In this document: positions 6,961-9,221 of the stretch, in pieces
Numbering within the stretch: position 1 is the first letter of the stretch
How the letters are laid out: the number at the start of each line of letters is the position of its first letter
Source: Actinomycetota bacterium
GTDB taxonomy: Bacteria; Actinomycetota; Thermoleophilia; Solirubrobacterales; 70-9
Direction of reading: 5' to 3'
Length of the DNA stretch: 9,221 bases
Assembly (NCBI GenBank): GCA_018268695.1
Contig: JAFDWD010000438.1
Location: 1-9,221 of the forward strand
Position numbers and translations under genes: made by a program
The notes under the pieces: generated by a model
The model's database searches: none
What the model was told of the DNA's origin: nothing
What the model saw: the letters and a program-made list of their open reading frames with translations, nothing else

Positions 6961-8166
6961 TTACCAGGCGGCGTCGAAGAGCCGGGCGAGGTCGTCCGCG
7001 CTCACCGGTTGCGGGTTGGCCTGGACGCCGAAGTCGTGGAGGACGCGGTCGGCGACTCCCTCCAGCTCGGGGCGGGTGGCGCCGGCGGCGCTGAGCGTAT
7101 GCGGGACGCCGAAGCGCTCCAGGTCTCCGATCAGGGCGGCGAGCGCGTCGATCGTCCGCGCGCACGCCTCGTCCTCGGACAGGTCTTCGATGTCCACCCC
7201 GAGCGGCTCGGCGAGGCGCAGGATCCGCTCCCCCACCACCGGGGCGTTGAAGCGCAGGACGTGCGGCAGCATCACCGCCGAGGTGACGCCGTGCATGAGG
7301 TCGAACTCGGCGGCGAGCTGGTGGCCGATCGCGTGCGAGAGGCCGGCGCCGACGTTGGTCAGCGCGTAGATCGCCAGCCAGGCGGCGAGCAGGCATTCGC
7401 TGCGCGGGGCGAGCGGCTCGGTGGCGTCGACGCTCTCCGCCAGGCGGGTGCGGAGGATGCGGAGCGCCTCGGCGCCGAGCGCGTCCATGATCGGGACGTG
7501 GCGGGCCGAGAGGGTCCCCTCGACCGCGTGGTCGAGCGCCCGCACGCCAGAGGCCGCCCAGAGGTCGGGCGGCGTGCGCAGCGCCAGCTCCCCGTCGAGG
7601 ATCACCGCGCGCGGCGCGAAGGCCGGGCCGCGGTAGAGGTCCTTCTCGTTGCGCGAGCGGTCGGTGACGCCGAAGAGGTCGGTGTGCTCGGAGCCCGACA
7701 GCGTGGTCGGCACGGCGATGTGCGGCGGCGCCGAGTCGGGCAGCGTCGGCGCCTCGAGCTTGTCGGGGTAGGTGAAGCGGATGTGGAAGTCGTCGAGCGC
7801 GGCGGCGTCGGTGATCCCGGCGGCGAGGCAGAGGTCGACGGCCTTGGCGCAGTCGATCGGGGTGCCGCCGCCGACGCTGAGGAGCGCCTCGGCTCCCGCC
7901 TCGCGCGCCGCGCCCGCCGCCTCGATCACCGACTCGCGCGGGACGTGCTGGCGGACGCCGGAGAAGACGCCGACCAGGCGGTCGCCGAGCACGGCGCGCA
8001 GCTGGTCCTCGAGCCCTTCGCGGACCAGCGTCGCCGAGGCGATCGCGAAGACCCGCTCGGCGCCCACCCGCCCGGCCACCTCGCCCAGTTGAGACAACGA
8101 CCCCGGCCCGTAGACGACCTCCGCCGTGCGCGGGTAGGCGAAGCGGCCGGCGAGCGGCGCGCTCAC
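6961..8166 (-). CDS. Iron-containing alcohol dehydrogenase, maleylacetate-reductase-like
   Basis: This 401-residue group III (Fe-type) dehydrogenase should interconvert an alcohol and an aldehyde/ketone, or reduce a C=C/oxo acid, with NAD(P)H. The N-terminal dinucleotide-binding part has VYGPGSLSQLG (18-28) and VGGGTPIDCAKAVDL (98-112). PTTLSGSEHTDLFGVTD (153-169) is closer to maleylacetate reductases than to FucO. The C-terminal helical part carries the metal histidines His213 (ALDHAVEG), His278 (GLSHAIGH) and His292 (DLMHGV). The fourth ligand position, Asp196 of FucO, is Arg209, with Asp212 nearby as a possible substitute. The start is the GTG at 8164-8166, overlapping the aldolase TGA by 4 bases (GTGA), which points to translational coupling; no strong ribosome binding site is seen. 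The next gene begins 23 bases downstream. The aldolase pairing suggests it handles an aldehyde or oxo-acid product of that enzyme; the exact substrate is unknown. Confidence 0.92.
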   Translation of the reverse strand: MSAPLAGRFAYPRTAEVVYGPGSLSQLGEVAGRVGAERVFAIASATLVREGLEDQLRAVLGDRLVGVFSGVRQHVPRESVIEAAGAAREAGAEALLSVGGGTPIDCAKAVDLCLAAGITDAAALDDFHIRFTYPDKLEAPTLPDSAPPHIAVPTTLSGSEHTDLFGVTDRSRNEKDLYRGPAFAPRAVILDGELALRTPPDLWAASGVRALDHAVEGTLSARHVPIMDALGAEALRILRTRLAESVDATEPLAPRSECLLAAWLAIYALTNVGAGLSHAIGHQLAAEFDLMHGVTSAVMLPHVLRFNAPVVGERILRLAEPLGVDIEDLSEDEACARTIDALAALIGDLERFGVPHTLSAAGATRPELEGVADRVLHDFGVQANPQPVSADDLARLFDAAW

Positions 8167-8939
8167 ACCGCCGCCCGGTACGCGCTCACCCGCTCGCGGG
8201 CCGCCCGCAGGAGGATCTGCGAGTCGACGTCGGCGCCGATGTAGCGGACGCCGAGCCGCACCCACTCGCCCGATTTCTCCGGCTCCTCGGCGAACATCCC
8301 GACCACCTTGCCGGTCCCCTTGACCCGGGCGCAGATCTCCTCGACCCGGTCGATCACCGACGGGTGGCCGATCTCGCCGGGGACGCCGAGCGACTGCGAG
8401 AGGTCATACGGGGCGATCATCAGCAGGTCCAGGCCCTCGACCTCGATGAACTCGTCGATCCGTTCGTAGGCCTCGCGGCCCTCGAGCAGGGCGCCGCAGA
8501 TCACCAGCTCGCTCGCCTCCTCGTAGTAGGCCGGGCCTTTGGCCGCCGAGTAGTCGGCCGAGCGCACGAACGGGCAGAGCCCGCGCGAGCCGCGCGGGGC
8601 GAAGCGGGCGGCGCGGACCAGCGCGTCGGCCTCCTCGGGCGTGTCGACGTGGGGCGCGAGGATCCCGGCGGCGCCGATGTTCAGCGCCTGCGCGATCAGC
8701 TCCGGCCGGTTCGCCAGCACCCGAGCGAACGGCACCGCGCCCCGTGCGTGGGAGGCGCGCATCATGCTCTCCGCCGTCTCCAGGTTGATCAGCCCGTGCT
8801 CGAGGTCGACAATCGCGAAGTCGTATCCCGCGAGGGCGAAGATCTCCAGCTCCCCGGGCGCCGAGAGCTGCACGAACGGCCCGTAGACCGTTTCGTCAGC
8901 AGCCCACTTCTCCCTGATCTTGCGCGCGTCCCCGTGCAC
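8163..8939 (-). CDS. HpcH/HpaI-family (class II, metal-dependent) aldolase
   Basis: The 258-residue product matches the usual 250-270 of the family, which splits or joins 2-oxo acids such as 4-hydroxy-2-oxo diacids to pyruvate plus an aldehyde. Family landmarks are all present: the catalytic base His48 in IVDLEHG, Arg73 in PFARV, APHVDTPEEAD (95-105), APRGSRG (114-120), the metal ligands Glu153 (ALLEGREA) and Asp179 (IAPYDLS), and a late GADVDSQ. The start is uncertain. GTG at 8937-8939 places the protein at normal family length but lacks a ribosome binding site. An earlier TTG at 8973-8975 is possible, and extension to a TTG at 9071 would run through the terminator stem and is rejected. The stop codon overlaps the dehydrogenase start by 4 bases, so the two are probably co-translated. 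It is the first gene of the rightward-lying minus-strand operon. Confidence 0.92.
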   Translation of the reverse strand: MHGDARKIREKWAADETVYGPFVQLSAPGELEIFALAGYDFAIVDLEHGLINLETAESMMRASHARGAVPFARVLANRPELIAQALNIGAAGILAPHVDTPEEADALVRAARFAPRGSRGLCPFVRSADYSAAKGPAYYEEASELVICGALLEGREAYERIDEFIEVEGLDLLMIAPYDLSQSLGVPGEIGHPSVIDRVEEICARVKGTGKVVGMFAEEPEKSGEWVRLGVRYIGADVDSQILLRAARERVSAYRAAV

Positions 8940-9022
8940 CCCGAGGAGCGTGCCCGACCCCGAGACCCTCCTCAAGGGTCCGTTTGTCGCCCCACGCCCG
9001 TCCAAACGGAGGGGTACCGCCC
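8940..9022 (-). promoter_or_regulatory. Leader/promoter region of the aldolase operon with inverted repeats
   Basis: The region holds an 8-bp perfect inverted repeat, TCCGTTTG (8979-8986) and CAAACGGA (9003-9010), separated by 16 bases. A 6-bp repeat, GACCCT (8964-8969) and AGGGTC (8975-8980), with a 5-base loop lies beside it. The two share bases 8979-8980, so they could compete as RNA hairpins. Read as minus-strand RNA, the smaller hairpin includes a GAGGAGG ribosome-binding-like run (8968-8974), which sits 28 bases from the likely GTG start and is too far for normal use. The promoter of the operon probably lies here or in the flanking hairpin; I see no clear -10/-35 pair. Confidence 0.35.
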
Positions 9023-9070
9023 TGCCGTTCGTCGCTTGTCCCTCATACGGGGGACAAGCGACGAACGGCA
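9023..9070 (-). terminator. Perfect 20-bp stem after the acyl-CoA dehydrogenase gene (terminator-like)
   Basis: Arms at 9023-9042 (beginning TGCCGTTCGTC) and 9051-9070 (ending GACGAACGGCA) are exact reverse complements over 20 bp, with an 8-base loop. The stem starts 5 bases after the acyl-CoA dehydrogenase stop codon when read on the minus strand, the normal place for a terminator. No T-run follows on either strand, as is common for GC-rich actinobacterial terminators, so factor-independent efficiency cannot be judged. It could also protect the 3' end of the upstream mRNA or be a binding site for a dimeric regulator of the aldolase operon. Confidence 0.65.
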
Positions 9071-9075
9071 ACCGC

Positions 9076-9221
9076 TCAGCCGGCCATCGCGCGGCTGATC
9101 ACCACGCGCTGGATCTCCTGGGTCCCCTCGTAGATCTGGGTGATCTTCGCGTCGCGCATCATCCGCTCGACCGGGTACTCGTTGACGTAGCCGTAGCCGC
9201 CGAGCACCTGGACCGCCTCGA
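9076..9221 (-). CDS. Acyl-CoA dehydrogenase, C-terminal fragment (5' part beyond window)
   Basis: The last 47 codons of a minus-strand gene enter from the right edge. They contain [20 protein letters not shown] and then [20 protein letters not shown], the typical C-terminal helix region of acyl-CoA dehydrogenases. The Glu of IYEGT, codon at 9127-9129, is the catalytic base in medium/short-chain members (Glu376 of MCAD), so the enzyme is probably active. It uses FAD to introduce an alpha-beta double bond into an acyl-CoA. The gene ends at TGA 9076-9078 and is followed by a strong stem, so it is likely a separate transcription unit from the aldolase operon. Chain-length or branched-chain specificity cannot be told from this piece. 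Confidence 0.93.
   Translation of the reverse strand, partial: EAVQVLGGYGYVNEYPVERMMRDAKITQIYEGTQEIQRVVISRAMAG

Noticed and set aside
6938..7396. N-terminal extension of the NodB-like protein to 374 residues
   Set aside because: The added part overlaps the dehydrogenase gene in another frame and is Arg/Pro-rich noise. The domain starts at ATG 6937 right after an AAGGAG site.
6946..8244. Plus-strand frames over the Fe-ADH and the aldolase (also 8364-9098)
   Set aside because: Antisense shadows of two well-supported enzymes, without motifs or ribosome sites.
8167..8265. Upstream extension of the Fe-ADH start
   Set aside because: It lies inside the aldolase gene in another frame and reads as an Arg-rich string. 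The GTG at 8166 gives the classic 4-base overlap and a normal family N-terminus.
8940..9071. Aldolase extended to 302 residues from a TTG at 9071
   Set aside because: The extension would be translated through the 20-bp stem and the leader repeats and has no similarity to the family N-terminus.

Overview
The window is GC-rich bacterial DNA (G or C at most third codon positions, frequent GTG starts, short gaps). A LuxR-family regulator carries a GAF sensor and there are several flavin and acyl-CoA enzymes. This style suits a soil actinobacterium, possibly of the Thermoleophilia/Solirubrobacterales type. The taxonomic guess is inference from composition and gene style only. The window is fully coding apart from gaps of 2 to 136 bases. 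I see no RNA gene, mobile element or CRISPR array.

Left arm (1-5106, all on the minus strand): transcription runs leftwards from an FMN-dependent alpha-hydroxy-acid dehydrogenase/oxidase to a hydantoinase A/oxoprolinase-family ATPase subunit (HyuA-like), then to its HyuB-like partner, which runs off the left edge. The spacings are 71 and 29 bases, so the three genes probably form one operon.

Centre (5107-6269): a plus-strand regulator with GAF, receiver-like and LuxR-type helix-turn-helix domains starts 59 bases from the divergent dehydrogenase. This is the usual layout of a local regulator controlling the neighbouring operon. Its 3' end meets the next gene head-on with only 2 bases between the stop codons.

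Right arm (6272-8939, minus strand): an HpcH/HpaI-type aldolase overlaps by 4 bases an iron-containing alcohol dehydrogenase of the maleylacetate-reductase-like type. That gene is followed after 23 bases by a small cytoplasmic NodB-fold (polysaccharide-deacetylase-like) protein. This is a second tight operon. Upstream of it, 8940-9075 holds a leader with inverted repeats and a perfect 20-bp stem, which probably ends the acyl-CoA dehydrogenase transcript entering from the right edge (9076-9221).

Taken together this looks like a small-molecule catabolic locus. It combines an amide/lactam hydrolase or ATP-dependent carboxylase (HyuAB), a 2-hydroxyacid oxidase, a C-C lyase yielding pyruvate or a similar 2-oxoacid plus an aldehyde, an NAD(P)H-linked alcohol/aldehyde oxidoreductase and a NodB-fold hydrolase, probably under the central regulator. 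The substrate cannot be read from the sequence. Several enzymes lack a residue that is normally conserved at the active site: Tyr to Phe in the FMN enzyme, Asp to Asn in the NodB motif, Asp to Arg in the Fe-ADH, and an altered metal motif in HyuB. These are the most interesting points here.
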